Part shown: positions 1-8,131 of the stretch, piece by piece
Position numbering within the stretch: position 1 is the stretch's first letter
How the letters are laid out: each line of letters starts with the position of its first letter
From: JAIQFF01 sp963788505
Lineage (GTDB): Bacteria > Acidobacteriota > Terriglobia > Terriglobales > Acidobacteriaceae
DNA: 64,000 nt
Reading direction: 5' to 3'
NCBI GenBank assembly: GCA_963788505.1
Contig: CAWBGY010000005.1
Coordinates: forward strand, 372,001 to 436,000
The notes under the pieces: model-generated
Seen by the model: only the letters and a program-made list of their open reading frames with translations
Told to the model about the DNA's origin: nothing
The model's database searches: none
Position numbers and translations under genes: made by a program

Positions 1-533
1 GTCTGGTAGGCATGGGCAGCATCGCACGAGCCATCGCAAAACACGCCTCGAACCTCGACATGCGGGTAATCGCGGTGCGCGAACATCCCGAGAAGGGAAG
101 TCCCGAAGGCGTGCAGCAGGTTTTCGCTCCTTCCCAACTGGATGAACTGCTGGCGCAATCGGACTATGTGGTCCTTGCCACCCCGGTCACGCCCCGTACT
201 ACGCACATGTTGGACGCGGCACGCCTGGCCAAAATGAAATCCGATGCCTGCCTGATCAACGTAGGCCGCGGTCCCCTGGTTGACGAAGAAGCATTGGCTC
301 ATGCGCTGCGTGAGAAAATAATCGGGGGCGCCGCGCTGGACGTTTTCGAAGCCGAACCGCTGCCCGCCGACTCGCCCCTGTGGGACCTGGAAAATCTTCT
401 GATTACGCCCCACACCGCCGGCCTCACCGAAAAACTCTGGGAGCGGCACTATGCCTCTATCTCTGAAAACCTGCATCGCTATCTAAAGGGCGAGCCCCTG
501 CATTCGGTAGTAGATAAAAGGCAAGGCTATTAA
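1..533 (+). CDS. D-2-hydroxyacid dehydrogenase, C-terminal part (cut by window edge)
   Basis: NAD-dependent oxidation or reduction of a 2-hydroxy/2-keto acid in the cytoplasm; the substrate cannot be told. The frame is open from the window edge (LVGMGSIAR, the tail of the GxGxxG Rossmann motif), so the N-terminal catalytic half lies upstream. Visible family motifs are the NVGRGPLVDE segment with the catalytic Arg, DVFEAEPL with the supporting Glu, and TPHTAG with the catalytic His. The C-terminal end is complete. The first ATG in view (position 12) lies inside the nucleotide-binding motif and is not the real start. Confidence 0.9.
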   Translation, partial: LVGMGSIARAIAKHASNLDMRVIAVREHPEKGSPEGVQQVFAPSQLDELLAQSDYVVLATPVTPRTTHMLDAARLAKMKSDACLINVGRGPLVDEEALAHALREKIIGGAALDVFEAEPLPADSPLWDLENLLITPHTAGLTEKLWERHYASISENLHRYLKGEPLHSVVDKRQGY

Positions 534-534
534 A

Positions 535-563
535 AGTAGCGCCGCCATCTCGATGGCGCTACT
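535..563. repeat. Palindromic spacer repeat after the dehydrogenase gene
   Basis: An inverted repeat with AGTAGCGCC at 535-543 pairing with GGCGCTACT at 555-563, and an inner GCCATC/GATGGC pair. It starts two bases after the stop codon. It could act as a transcription end signal, but no T-run follows, so it fits better with the palindromic repeats found in many spacers of this window. Confidence 0.6.
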
Positions 564-720
564 CCTGCGGCGGTAAGTCGAATCTCGTGGAACGATGTAT
601 TGCCGAAGTGATTTCACGCCGTTTGTGTAGAGGGCAAATGCCCAACTGATCTCGGCAAGGTCAGACGACTTTCTGAACGTATTTCCGACGCAGGAAACAG
701 TTCCCAAACAAGGAAACCAC

Positions 721-1257
721 ATGAGAAGGTTCATCATCACCGGCGCGCCGGGTGCAGGGAAGACAGCAATCATCCGTCAGCTGGAGCTCGACGGGTTCAG
801 CGTCGTCGAAGAGGCAGCGACTGACGTCATCGCCGCCGCGCAGGCCGAGGGAACGGTTCAGCCCTGGACGCGTTCCTCCTTCATTGATGCAGTCGCCAAT
901 CTGCAAAGGGACCGTCAGATTCGAGCATCTTATCAACCAGACGAGATTCAGTTTCACGACCGTTGCGTTGTGTGCAGCGCGGCCTTGGCGGTCCACCTCG
1001 GGTATCCCTTTTCGCCCTTTCTTACCGGCGAATTGGAGCGCATCAAGAAAGAAACAATCTACGAAAACCGGGTCTTCTTCATTCAAAATCTTGGCTTCGT
1101 CACGCCTACCGAAGCGCGGCGAATCAGCTTTGAGGAAACGATGCGTTTTGAGAAGATTCACGAAGAGACTTACCGAAACTTCGGCTTCGAACTGGTCTCA
1201 GTCCGGCCAGGGAGTCTGGTGGAACGGGTTAGCATGATCAAAGCGGCAATTCGTTAG
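721..1257 (+). CDS. P-loop AAA-type ATPase/kinase-like protein (AAA_28 type)
   Basis: A small cytoplasmic nucleotide-binding protein of 178 residues. A Walker A motif, GAPGAGKT, lies at residues 8-15 near the N terminus. The rest resembles the AAA_28 group of small NTPases related to the NadR kinase domain, with a conserved FHDR segment in the Walker B position. The start ATG follows a purine-rich AAGGAAACC. The biological substrate is unknown. It is a single gene between the dehydrogenase and a convergent aldo/keto reductase, so context does not help. Confidence 0.75.
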   Translation: MRRFIITGAPGAGKTAIIRQLELDGFSVVEEAATDVIAAAQAEGTVQPWTRSSFIDAVANLQRDRQIRASYQPDEIQFHDRCVVCSAALAVHLGYPFSPFLTGELERIKKETIYENRVFFIQNLGFVTPTEARRISFEETMRFEKIHEETYRNFGFELVSVRPGSLVERVSMIKAAIR

Positions 1258-1286
1258 CCGAAGTGGACAATTCGTGACTCGTGACA

Positions 1287-2159
1287 CTAGGCGGCCGCGG
1301 AAATTCTCCGGATCAGGTCTTCCTGCTCATTCTTGCTCTCGGCCCCGATGGTGAAGGCATCGAGCACACCCAGCGATAGCGCATATTTCAAGGCTTCGTC
1401 CTGGCGGGTGCGCAGATCGCCCTGGCCGAGAATCTTCATGCCGACAATTCCTTTTCCGGCGGCTTTCATTTCGCGCAGCACACTCACCACGGTGTCGGGA
1501 TCGGCGTCCATGTGCGAACCGATCGGGTTGATGCGCACCAGGTCGACTTCGACCCAGGGCGACTTGGCCGCCGCGCGCAGCGCTTCGATGCTGTGGCAGG
1601 AACAGCCATGCGCGCGGATGATCCCTTTCTCCTTGGCCTCGGAGAAAACGTCCATGACTCCCCGGTAGCGCTCGGTCCAGTCGCCTTCAGTCAGGCAGTG
1701 CATGAGGCAGATGTCGATGTAGTCGGTGCCCAGTTCCTTGCGAAAACGATCGAGATCGGCGCGGGCTTCGGCTGGATCGCGGGCCCAGGTCTTGGTCAGG
1801 ACCGTGACCTGGTCGCGGGAAAGATGTTTGAGCGCCTCGGCCACATGGGGATGGCTGCCGTAGGCGTCGGCAGTGTCGAAGAATCGCAAGCCGTGATCGT
1901 GGCCGTTGAGCAGGAGATCGGACAGACCCTTCACGCCCAGCGCGGTCTGGTGGGAGTGATGTCCGCTGCCGACCGTGCCCGTCCCCATGGCAAGACGGCT
2001 GGTGGTAATGCCGGTCCTGCCGAGAACGACCGTATCCGTCGCGCTGAATTTGCGCGGTAAGGCCGGCATGGCCCTCATGGCCCTGGCCAGGTCTCGGGAA
2101 CCGATCCAGGCCGCTCCCACTCCGCAGGTTGCTCCGATGATGAAATCTCTGCGCTTCAT
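1287..2159 (-). CDS. Aldo/keto reductase with Tat-type signal peptide
   Basis: NAD(P)H-dependent reductase of a carbonyl substrate. The N terminus has a twin-arginine motif (RRDF at residues 3-6) and a hydrophobic stretch, suggesting export in folded form. The catalytic tetrad is present: Asp95 and Tyr100 in FFDTADAYGS, Lys123 in VLTKTWA, and His154 in CLMHC. Length (290 residues) fits the family. The substrate cannot be deduced. It is convergent with the ATPase gene, with about 30 bases between the stop codons. Confidence 0.88.
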   Translation of the reverse strand: MKRRDFIIGATCGVGAAWIGSRDLARAMRAMPALPRKFSATDTVVLGRTGITTSRLAMGTGTVGSGHHSHQTALGVKGLSDLLLNGHDHGLRFFDTADAYGSHPHVAEALKHLSRDQVTVLTKTWARDPAEARADLDRFRKELGTDYIDICLMHCLTEGDWTERYRGVMDVFSEAKEKGIIRAHGCSCHSIEALRAAAKSPWVEVDLVRINPIGSHMDADPDTVVSVLREMKAAGKGIVGMKILGQGDLRTRQDEALKYALSLGVLDAFTIGAESKNEQEDLIRRISAAA

Positions 2160-2468
2160 GGTCGCCTCCGTGCACGAGAGTTTCGGCTATGCCTGATTGG
2201 ACGAAACCTCTACCGTCTCGGATATCAATAAGTTTTTCAGGAATCGCTGTCCCGGGCATGCGCCCCCAAACGAGGCAAACCTACCGCTCTATGTCCGGGA
2301 ATTCAAGCCGTTGTCCGTTCGCGACTGTCGGGTTTTAGGCAAGACCATGTTTCTACTCCCATTTCTACAGTGTTCACGGTACGGTGCGGGATGCAACTCG
2401 AGAGCCGCAAGGTGGATCACAGTGGTGTCGTTAGGCCAGTTGATGTGAATCCACCAACGAGGTGACTC
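2160..2468. other. Gene-free spacer upstream of the lmo0937-like/SYLF pair
   Basis: About 300 bases between the divergent aldo/keto reductase and the small membrane protein. It must hold promoters for both directions. No convincing coding frame, palindrome or RNA gene was seen. Confidence 0.4.
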
Positions 2469-2621
2469 ATGCTTTGGACAATATTTGTGATCCTGTTGGT
2501 TCTGTGGCTGTTGGGACTCGTAAGTTCGTACACGCTGGGCGGGTTCATCCACATTCTTCTGGTGGTGGCGATCGTAGTACTCGTGATCCAGCTGCTATCA
2601 GGTCGCCGACCAGCTCTGTAA
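2469..2621 (+). CDS. lmo0937-family small membrane protein
   Basis: A 50-residue protein that is almost entirely hydrophobic, with two membrane segments split by a short SSYTLGGF turn and ending in a basic SGRRPAL tail. This pattern (MLWTI start, WLLGL, GGFIH, LLSGRRP end) is that of the lmo0937/DUF5670 family, which is common in soil bacteria and often lies next to stress genes. The start ATG follows GAGGTG at a normal distance. It lies 81 bases before the SYLF gene and is probably co-transcribed with it. Function is unknown; a membrane stress role is only a guess. Confidence 0.85.
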   Translation: MLWTIFVILLVLWLLGLVSSYTLGGFIHILLVVAIVVLVIQLLSGRRPAL

Positions 2622-2702
2622 CAACCGCCAGTTCAGGAGAGGCTTGCGAGCAGGCTATCGACCCAGGAGAACGCAGTCAAAGCGACTTCCTAAGGAGGAA
2701 CA

Positions 2703-3425
2703 ATGAAAAGATCTCTTGTTGTATTGGTATTCAGTTTGGTGGCATTGCTGGGCACCATGGCTTCGGCCACCGCCAGGGAGGACTCGGTCGAGCGGTTGCA
2801 GAATGCCGGGGATGTGCTCAAACAGATCATGGCTGCGCCCGACAAGGGCATACCCGAAGAAGTGCTGGACGATGCGAAATGCATCGTTGTGGTTCCACAC
2901 CTGATCAAGGCTGGCTTCATTATTGGCGGTAAACACGGCCGCGGGGTCGCCAGTTGCCGCACCGCCACGGGCTGGAGCGCGCCCGCATTCGTCTCCGTCG
3001 GCGGTGGAAGCTGGGGGCTTCAGATCGGGGCCGAGGGTGTTGACCTGGTCATGCTGGTGATGAACGACAAGGGTCTGCAGCACCTGCTTTCCAGCAAGTT
3101 CCAGATCAGCGGAGAGGGATCCGCCGCGGCCGGACCGGTGGGGCGTCACGCCTCGGCTGGCACTGACTGGAAGCTGAATACCGAGATGCTCACTTACTCG
3201 CGCTCCAAAGGCGCATTTGCCGGTCTGACCCTGGAAGGCGCCGTGATCGAGCAGGACTCGGACTCGACCATCGCCATCTACGGCAAGGATGTGGGATTTC
3301 GCAAGGTCCTCATCGGCGATGTGAAATCTCCGGCTGCGGCCGCGCCCTTCATGTCCGCGCTTTCGATGGCCGGCCATCAGGCCGCCGCCCACGAGGCCAA
3401 GGAGAACGCGCCGGACAAGAAGTAA
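2703..3425 (+). CDS. SYLF (YSC84-like) domain secreted protein
   Basis: A 240-residue exported protein: a signal peptide of about 24 residues ending ASATA, then a SYLF/Ysc84 domain containing the family's VVPHLIKAGFIIGGK-type segment, the Gly-rich VGGGSWGLQIG turn and the later SRSKGAFAGLTLEG block. SYLF domains bind membrane lipids in eukaryotes; bacterial versions are periplasmic and poorly understood. A strong ribosome site AAGGAGG precedes the ATG. A clear terminator follows. Confidence 0.9.
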   Translation: MKRSLVVLVFSLVALLGTMASATAREDSVERLQNAGDVLKQIMAAPDKGIPEEVLDDAKCIVVVPHLIKAGFIIGGKHGRGVASCRTATGWSAPAFVSVGGGSWGLQIGAEGVDLVMLVMNDKGLQHLLSSKFQISGEGSAAAGPVGRHASAGTDWKLNTEMLTYSRSKGAFAGLTLEGAVIEQDSDSTIAIYGKDVGFRKVLIGDVKSPAAAAPFMSALSMAGHQAAAHEAKENAPDKK

Positions 3426-3454
3426 GCTCGTGCGGAATCGCCGCTTCGTTCTCA

Positions 3455-3481
3455 AGCCCCGCCCATCAGCGGGGCTTTTTT
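3455..3481 (+). terminator. Rho-independent terminator after the SYLF gene
   Basis: Stem AGCCCCG/CGGGGCT with an eight-base loop, directly followed by six or more T residues. It lies about 30 bases after the SYLF stop codon. Confidence 0.9.
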
Positions 3482-3534
3482 GTGCCTGGCCCCGGCTGAT
3501 GCACGCAGGCCGGTTGCTGTGTTTGAATAGTGTC

Positions 3535-4005
3535 ATGGACCTGATCGAACATTTCAGCCGTCTCTTCGCCTACGACGGTTGGGCGAATCAGGAAGTGCTC
3601 ACCGGCTTGCGTGCCGCAAACACTCCACTTCCCCAGGCCCTGAAACTGATGGCCCACATTTTTGCCGCGGAACGTCTCTGGATGGAACGGCTGGAACAGA
3701 AACCGCAAACCCTCCCGGTCTGGCCTGAGTTCACGACCGAAGAGTGCGAACGGCAAGCGGCCGAGTTACCCGCGTTGTGGAAGACTTACCTGAAGGGCAG
3801 CAGCGAAGCCGAACTGGCCAGGCCCATCACCTATCAGAACAGCCAGGGTGAAACCTTCAGCAGCCGCAAGGACGACATCCTGATGCACGTGATCACCCAC
3901 GCGGTCTACCACCGGGGCCAGGTGGCGGCGGCCGTGCGCGCCGCCGGATTCACTCCTGCTTACACCGATTTCATCCACAGCATCCGCCAGGGATTCGTAG
4001 AATAG
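3535..4005 (+). CDS. DinB-like metal-binding four-helix protein
   Basis: A 156-residue DinB/YfiT-like protein. Three histidines fit the metal site of this fold: His41 in LMAHIF, and His122 and His126 in the HAVYHRGQ segment, the family's best-conserved stretch. Members are thiol-dependent transferases or DNA-damage-induced proteins of unknown activity. The ATG at 3535 was chosen because longer readings would start inside the terminator stem of the previous gene. The stop is five bases before the next start, so the two are probably one transcript. Confidence 0.82.
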   Translation: MDLIEHFSRLFAYDGWANQEVLTGLRAANTPLPQALKLMAHIFAAERLWMERLEQKPQTLPVWPEFTTEECERQAAELPALWKTYLKGSSEAELARPITYQNSQGETFSSRKDDILMHVITHAVYHRGQVAAAVRAAGFTPAYTDFIHSIRQGFVE

Positions 4006-4010
4006 CTCCC

Positions 4011-4451
4011 ATGCCAGACTCAATCGCCAGTCCCACCAAAATCACTCCATTCTTCGCGTTGCAGTTTTGCGTGGTGCTGATCGTCATCGGAGTTGTCCTG
4101 CTGCGCCCGGGAGTGTGGAATGGCGCTCGCCTGGCGGGACTCTGCATCGCCGTTCCTGCCGCCGTGTTGCTCTTCACCGCCCGCTGGCAGTTGGGACAAT
4201 CGTTTTCGGTGACTCCCCAGGCCAAGGAACTTGTCACCCACGGTTTATACGCAAAAATCAGGAACCCGATTTACGTCTTCAGCAGCTTGCTGGTGCTGGG
4301 CATCTTGATTTCCCTGCAGTATCGTTATGCGCTGCTCCTGCTGCTGGTTCTGATACCCATCCAGATTGTGCGGGCCCACCAGGAAGCCGGAGTCCTCGAA
4401 GCCCGGTTCGGCGAGCAGTACCGTAAATATCGGGAGGGAACCTGGTTTTGA
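4011..4451 (+). CDS. Isoprenylcysteine carboxyl methyltransferase-like membrane protein
   Basis: A 146-residue integral membrane protein with about four hydrophobic segments. The C-terminal half has the PEMT/ICMT signature: VTHGLYAKIRNPIY followed by a long hydrophobic stretch and E...RFGEQYRKYRE. These enzymes methylate lipids or small molecules using S-adenosylmethionine; bacterial substrates are mostly unknown. It follows the DinB-like gene by five bases. Confidence 0.82.
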   Translation: MPDSIASPTKITPFFALQFCVVLIVIGVVLLRPGVWNGARLAGLCIAVPAAVLLFTARWQLGQSFSVTPQAKELVTHGLYAKIRNPIYVFSSLLVLGILISLQYRYALLLLLVLIPIQIVRAHQEAGVLEARFGEQYRKYREGTWF

Positions 4452-4516
4452 CCGGACGCATCATAGTTTTCCAGCACGCAACCGGCCAGAACGCAAGAAA
4501 GAGCCGTGGAGTCAAT

Positions 4517-5276
4517 ATGCGGAAACTGCTTTTGCTGCCCGTCCTACCCTTGGCCGCCCTGTTATGCATCTCGACATCGCTGGCACAAGTCCCTCCACAG
4601 CCTTCCCCGGGTAAGGACGCCTCCGTCCAGAAGTCCGCTGCCGCGGCCGATGCGCTGCCGCCCGGAACCGTCCTCTCCGTCGAGTTGTCGAAGTCGCTGG
4701 ACGCCAGGAAGGCTGAAGCCAAACGACAAAATCGAGGCCAGGACCGCGAACGATCTACTGGCGCACGGACATATCCTGGTTCCGCGAAAAACCAAAGTGA
4801 TCGGCCATGTGACCGAGGCCAAGGCCCACAGCAAAGCTTCTCCCAATTCGCTGGTTGGGATCACTTTCGATCGCCTGCTGCTGAAAGACGGGCGTGAAGT
4901 GCCGCTGCAACTGGCAGTGCAGGCAGTCGGAAGACCCTTGGACTTCGGGCCCGCTGTCGAAAGCGCGCCTGACAGTCTCGCGGACGCGTCTTCGATGCCA
5001 GGAAAGCCGCCCACGACGGGATCACAAACTCCGGCTGCCGACGCCGCCTCCGGTAGCCCCACTCCCAGATACCCGGGCAGCATCACCGATCCGCCTTCCC
5101 CACGGACGGCCGGGTTGAATCGTTCCACCGTCAGCCCGCTCGGCCCTACCAGCCGGGGCGTGGTCGGGATGAAGGGGCTCTCCCTGGACACCTCAGGACC
5201 GGTGTCGGTATTGAGCTCGAACACCGAAAACGTACATCTGGACAGCGGAGCGCAGTTGATTCTGCGCGTTGAGTAA
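4517..5276 (+). CDS. Secreted protein of unknown function, broken by a +1 frameshift
   Basis: The ATG at 4517 opens a clear signal peptide (MRKLLLLPVLPLAALL, ending near SLAQ). The frame leads to LPPGTVLSVELSKSLDARKA and then runs into a wrong reading at about 4711. One frame over, the text continues sensibly with NDKIEARTANDLLAHGHILV and so on to a stop at 5276, ending DSGAQLILRVE. Removing one base near GCTGAAGCC joins the two. The middle (KVIGHVTEAKAH, VGITFDRLLLKDGREVPL) resembles secreted acidobacterial proteins with an SH3/beta-barrel-like core. A Pro/Ser/Thr-rich linker fills the second half. Function unknown. Confidence 0.65.
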
Positions 5277-5296
5277 ACCGTCCGGCGGACGCCTCT

Positions 5297-5659
5297 TCAC
5301 GAAGCCAGCGCGTAACGACTGTCAGCCCGGCCGAGCAGCGCCATCATCTCGTCCAGCGTGGCAATCTGGAACTCCGACATGGCGTTCGTGTGCTCCAATC
5401 TCTCCCGCACTGACTTGGAAGGATTGAACAGCTTGAACCGAATGTCCTGATCGTGGCACCAGCGCTGCAGAAATACCATGACTCCAATGCCGCCGCCGCC
5501 GATGGCGCGCACTTCCGTTAGGTCCAGCACGATCACGTGGGCCTTTCGCTGTGACGTAACCGCGTCCCGTAACTTGAAGGCGTCATCACTGCGTATAAAT
5601 CTGCCTTCGCATTCCACCACCGCCATGTCACCGACTTCATCGATATGTATGTTAGACAT
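5297..5659 (-). CDS. STAS-domain protein (anti-sigma factor antagonist-like)
   Basis: A 120-residue cytoplasmic protein made of one STAS domain. The core DLTEVRAIGGGGIGVMVFL matches the loop that normally reads D(S/T)SGLG and holds the serine phosphorylated by an anti-sigma kinase. Here the loop is all glycine (IGGGGIG), so switching by phosphorylation at that site looks impossible. The ATG at 5659 was preferred because upstream sequence is palindromic repeat; GGGAGAAC lies before it. No kinase or phosphatase partner is nearby. Confidence 0.8.
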   Translation of the reverse strand: MSNIHIDEVGDMAVVECEGRFIRSDDAFKLRDAVTSQRKAHVIVLDLTEVRAIGGGGIGVMVFLQRWCHDQDIRFKLFNPSKSVRERLEHTNAMSEFQIATLDEMMALLGRADSRYALAS

Positions 5660-6308
5660 GATCGTTCTCCCGACTTGATCTGCTTGTGTAGAGAGCACGA
5701 CCATTGCCACCAGCGGAGACGCCGCATTTTGTGGGAGATACGAAGGTGAGAAAAAAATGCTAAGAATTTTCGGCGGGTTAGCGGGAAGTTCCGCGCTAGG
5801 GAGAATGCTGTAGGTACCTGGTGACGGTCCGTGTGGGCGCGGGCGCCCTCGCCCGCCATGCGGCCATGTAGGCGCGAGCGCCCTCGCTCGTGCGTCCGCG
5901 AAGGGCACGACTTCAGTCGTGCCACCATCGCCGCAACCATGAAGCGGCTTCAGCCGCCGAGGGAGAAGGGAAGCACTCCGCCCGCTGTTCCCCCAAGACC
6001 CACGTAGGGGCAGGTGTCCCACCTGCCCAGCCGAGCCAAGCTCGGCAAAGCAAGCCCAAGGTCCTCGCCCCTGTCCTCGCCCTGTCATCCCGAGCGAAGT
6101 CGAGGGACCTGCTGTCTTCGCCAGTGTCACAGACCCTACGTCTTTGAGAATGTGGAAGAGCGGCCTTCAGCGCCGCCTAAGTCATGCCGGAACGACCATA
6201 TTCAGTACCTATCGCTTCCTTACTAATCAATTGCTCAAGAGCGCAAATTGGACTAGAGTTTGTGGCGCTGAACTTCCCCCAGAGTAACCGACTCCAAGGA
6301 GATGACTA
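5660..6308. repeat. Spacer packed with palindromic repeats
   Basis: No gene was seen. From about 5830 to 6135 it is a chain of short palindromic repeat types: a GGGCG...CGCCC element at 5831-5857, a GGCGCGAGCG...CGCTCGTGC element at 5866-5893, a GGGCACGACTTCAGTCGTGCC hairpin near 5903, a GCGGCTTCAGCCGC hairpin near 5943, a CAGGTGTCCCACCTG hairpin near 6011, and a GTCATCCCGAGCGAAG element near 6084. The same types recur in other spacers. The last 100 bases before the next gene are free of repeats and probably hold its promoter. Confidence 0.75.
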
Positions 6309-6779
6309 ATGAAGCGACTGGCGGTTCTAGCATTCGTGTGCCTAATTGCTCTCCAACCCGCGTCGTTTGCCGGCCTAGGATCAGACAAGACCGCCTATGT
6401 GGGAGGCACCGAAAATCAGATCAAAGAGGGTACCGAGGGAAAATCATCAGCCAAAGACGACAAGGTTTTCCTGTTCGAATACAAGGGCGGCGTCCTCAAA
6501 GTGCCATACGACCAGGTGGATGACCTTGAATATGGACAGAAGGCAGGACGACGGGTCGGGGTTGCAATCATGGTGACCCCGTTAGCGCTTTTCTCCAAGA
6601 AGCGAAAGCACTTCCTAACGGTTGGCTGGAAGGACGAACAAGACAAGCAGCACGCCGCCGTATTTGAATTAGGCAAGGAGATCGTGAGAACTACAATCGC
6701 GACCCTCGAAGCTAGGACGGGTAAAAAAGTCGACTACCAGGACGACGAGGCACGCAAGAGCGGATTGGGAGGGTTGTAA
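6309..6779 (+). CDS. Secreted protein of unknown function
   Basis: A 156-residue protein starting with a signal peptide (MKRLAVLAFVCLIALQPASFAG). The mature part has an LFEYKGGVLKVPYDQVDDLEYGQK stretch and a short hydrophobic segment GVAIMVTPLALFSKK. It resembles hypothetical proteins seen in Acidobacteria, but I do not recognise a domain with a known role. AAGGAGATG precedes the ATG. It ends one base before the next start, so the two are translationally linked. Confidence 0.75.
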   Translation: MKRLAVLAFVCLIALQPASFAGLGSDKTAYVGGTENQIKEGTEGKSSAKDDKVFLFEYKGGVLKVPYDQVDDLEYGQKAGRRVGVAIMVTPLALFSKKRKHFLTVGWKDEQDKQHAAVFELGKEIVRTTIATLEARTGKKVDYQDDEARKSGLGGL

Positions 6780-6780
6780 C

Positions 6781-7491
6781 ATGTTCGCTTCTTTGCTGTT
6801 TGTCAGCATGCTCCTCCAGGCACCCGCAACAAACGGACCACCGGTCGCCAAATCTACGGTCGGTGCGCCATCGGTTTCAACACCGCAAGCGAGGCCAGCT
6901 GGCAAGCCGGCCGAGGTCAACGACCCCACCGAATTGCTGAAGGTCAAGCGCATCTACGTAGATAGCTTTGGAGACGACCTGATCTCCAAGGAGATGCAGT
7001 CCATGATCGTCTCCTCGCTGGTTGCGACCAAACGCTTCACGGTAACCGAAAATCGTGAGCGCGCGGACGCTGTTCTCAAGGGCGTGGCTTTAGAGAAAAG
7101 CTCCCAGGAAATGCACGCCTATGGTGAGGGCACGGCTGTGGGGGGTGCTAGCGGTTCCAGCAGCGGCTCGGTCAATGGAAGCTTCGTCAACGGGACCGGG
7201 AGCGTTTCCGGTTCCTCAAACGGGAGTTTCGCGGCCAGCCACATGGCAACCAGCGATTCGTCGCTGAACACTGAAACGGTGAACGAGGCTAGAGTCGCCG
7301 TACGCCTCGTGAATCCTGACGGCGATGTCATCTGGACCAGCACCCAGGAAAGCAAAGGCGCCAAGTACAAAGGATCGAGCGCGGACGTCGCTGACAAATG
7401 CGTCAAACAATTGCTCCGGGATATTGCGAAATTGGAGAGCAAAGACTCAGCAGCCCCAACGAGCTCCCCGTCTGGATCGCCTCATCCATGA
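6781..7491 (+). CDS. Secreted Ser/Gly-rich protein of unknown function
   Basis: A 236-residue exported protein. A short hydrophobic start is followed by a Pro-rich linker, then a domain beginning KRIYVDSFGDDLISKEMQ with VATKRFTVTENRERADAVLKG, a pattern like the CsgG/LpoB-type periplasmic fold in which paired helices and strands sense or build envelope structures. A Ser/Gly/Asn-rich stretch of about 50 residues (GASGSSSGSVNGS type) interrupts the domain, and the strand pair VRLVNPDGDVIWTSTQES follows. Linked to the preceding secreted gene. The function is inferred only loosely. Confidence 0.7.
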   Translation: MFASLLFVSMLLQAPATNGPPVAKSTVGAPSVSTPQARPAGKPAEVNDPTELLKVKRIYVDSFGDDLISKEMQSMIVSSLVATKRFTVTENRERADAVLKGVALEKSSQEMHAYGEGTAVGGASGSSSGSVNGSFVNGTGSVSGSSNGSFAASHMATSDSSLNTETVNEARVAVRLVNPDGDVIWTSTQESKGAKYKGSSADVADKCVKQLLRDIAKLESKDSAAPTSSPSGSPHP

Positions 7492-7524
7492 ATCACAAGC
7501 GAGTATAAGCAAACAACAGGATAG

Positions 7525-7818
7525 GACGGGGCGGGTGCGTACCCGTACGAGAGCCATCGCGGCTACGCCGTCCACACCTACGTTTACGTAAAGCGCAAAA
7601 TGGTCGCCCTCACCGCCGACCAGATCGACTGCATCATCGCCTACATCGTGCCGCTTGACCTCTGGTACGTGCTCCCGGTCGAATCTTTCTCTCCGTGCAA
7701 AAATCTGTGGTTCTATCCCCACGGCAGCAAAAAAGGATCACGCTTCGAAAGCTTCCGCGAAGCCTGGTGGCTGCTCGATCCCGAACTGAAACCAATGTGC
7801 GAAGAGGAGCCACACTAG
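7525..7818 (+). pseudogene. Remnant of a PD-(D/E)XK endonuclease-like protein (PDDEXK_5 type)
   Basis: The frame from 7525 reads GYAVHTYVYVKRK, TADQIDCIIAYIVP and DLWYVLPV, then FYPHGSKKGSRFESFREAWWLL. This matches the C-terminal half of small PDDEXK_5 endonuclease-like proteins common in Acidobacteria, where an N-terminal segment with the catalytic Glu/Asp should come first. Here an in-frame stop and repeat-like sequence precede it, and no start with a ribosome site is convincing; the internal ATG at 7600 would give only 72 residues. It looks like a 5'-truncated remnant. Confidence 0.6.
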
Positions 7819-8060
7819 GCCGCAAATCCGGCGATGCCGTCATCGTGGCACCATCTAGCCGCGGAGCGGCGCCAGAGTGCAGCCCAGGGCGTAAGCCCTG
7901 GGTGCGACGCCGAAAGATACAGCCCTGAAGGGGCGAAAGAAACGGACCTCGCCGTCGATCCTGCACCCGAAAACCTAGCCGAGCTTCGCTCGGCTAGGAC
8001 GGGCGAGGGCGCCCGTCCCCACACAGTTCTTGCCACCCCGGGCCATTGCCGCCGCAAACG
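7819..8060. repeat. Palindromic repeats between the endonuclease remnant and groEL
   Basis: A tandem of spacer repeats: GCCCAGGGCGTAAGCCCTGGG near 7882, a CCCTGAAGGGGCG unit near 7922, CCGAGCTTCGCTCGG near 7979, and GACGGGCGAGGGCGCCCGTC followed by CCACAC near 7999. The last type is the one also found inside coding genes elsewhere in this window. No gene was seen. Confidence 0.75.
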
Positions 8061-8086
8061 AAAAGCCCCGCGCTTGCGCGCGGGGC
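8061..8086 (-). terminator. Rho-independent terminator of groEL
   Basis: Read on the minus strand, a ten-pair stem AGCCCCGCGC/GCGCGGGGCT with a short loop is followed by TTTT. It lies about 45 bases after the groEL stop. Confidence 0.85.
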
Positions 8087-8131
8087 TCAGGTTCAAGCCA
8101 GAAGCTAATAGCTAGAAGCTAGAAGCTGCCT

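Noticed and set aside
661..1161. A minus-strand frame opposite the P-loop ATPase gene
   Set aside because: The plus-strand gene has a Walker A motif and a ribosome site; the opposite frame has neither.
3430..3534. An N-terminal extension of the DinB-like protein
   Set aside because: It would start inside the terminator of the preceding gene and adds no conserved sequence.
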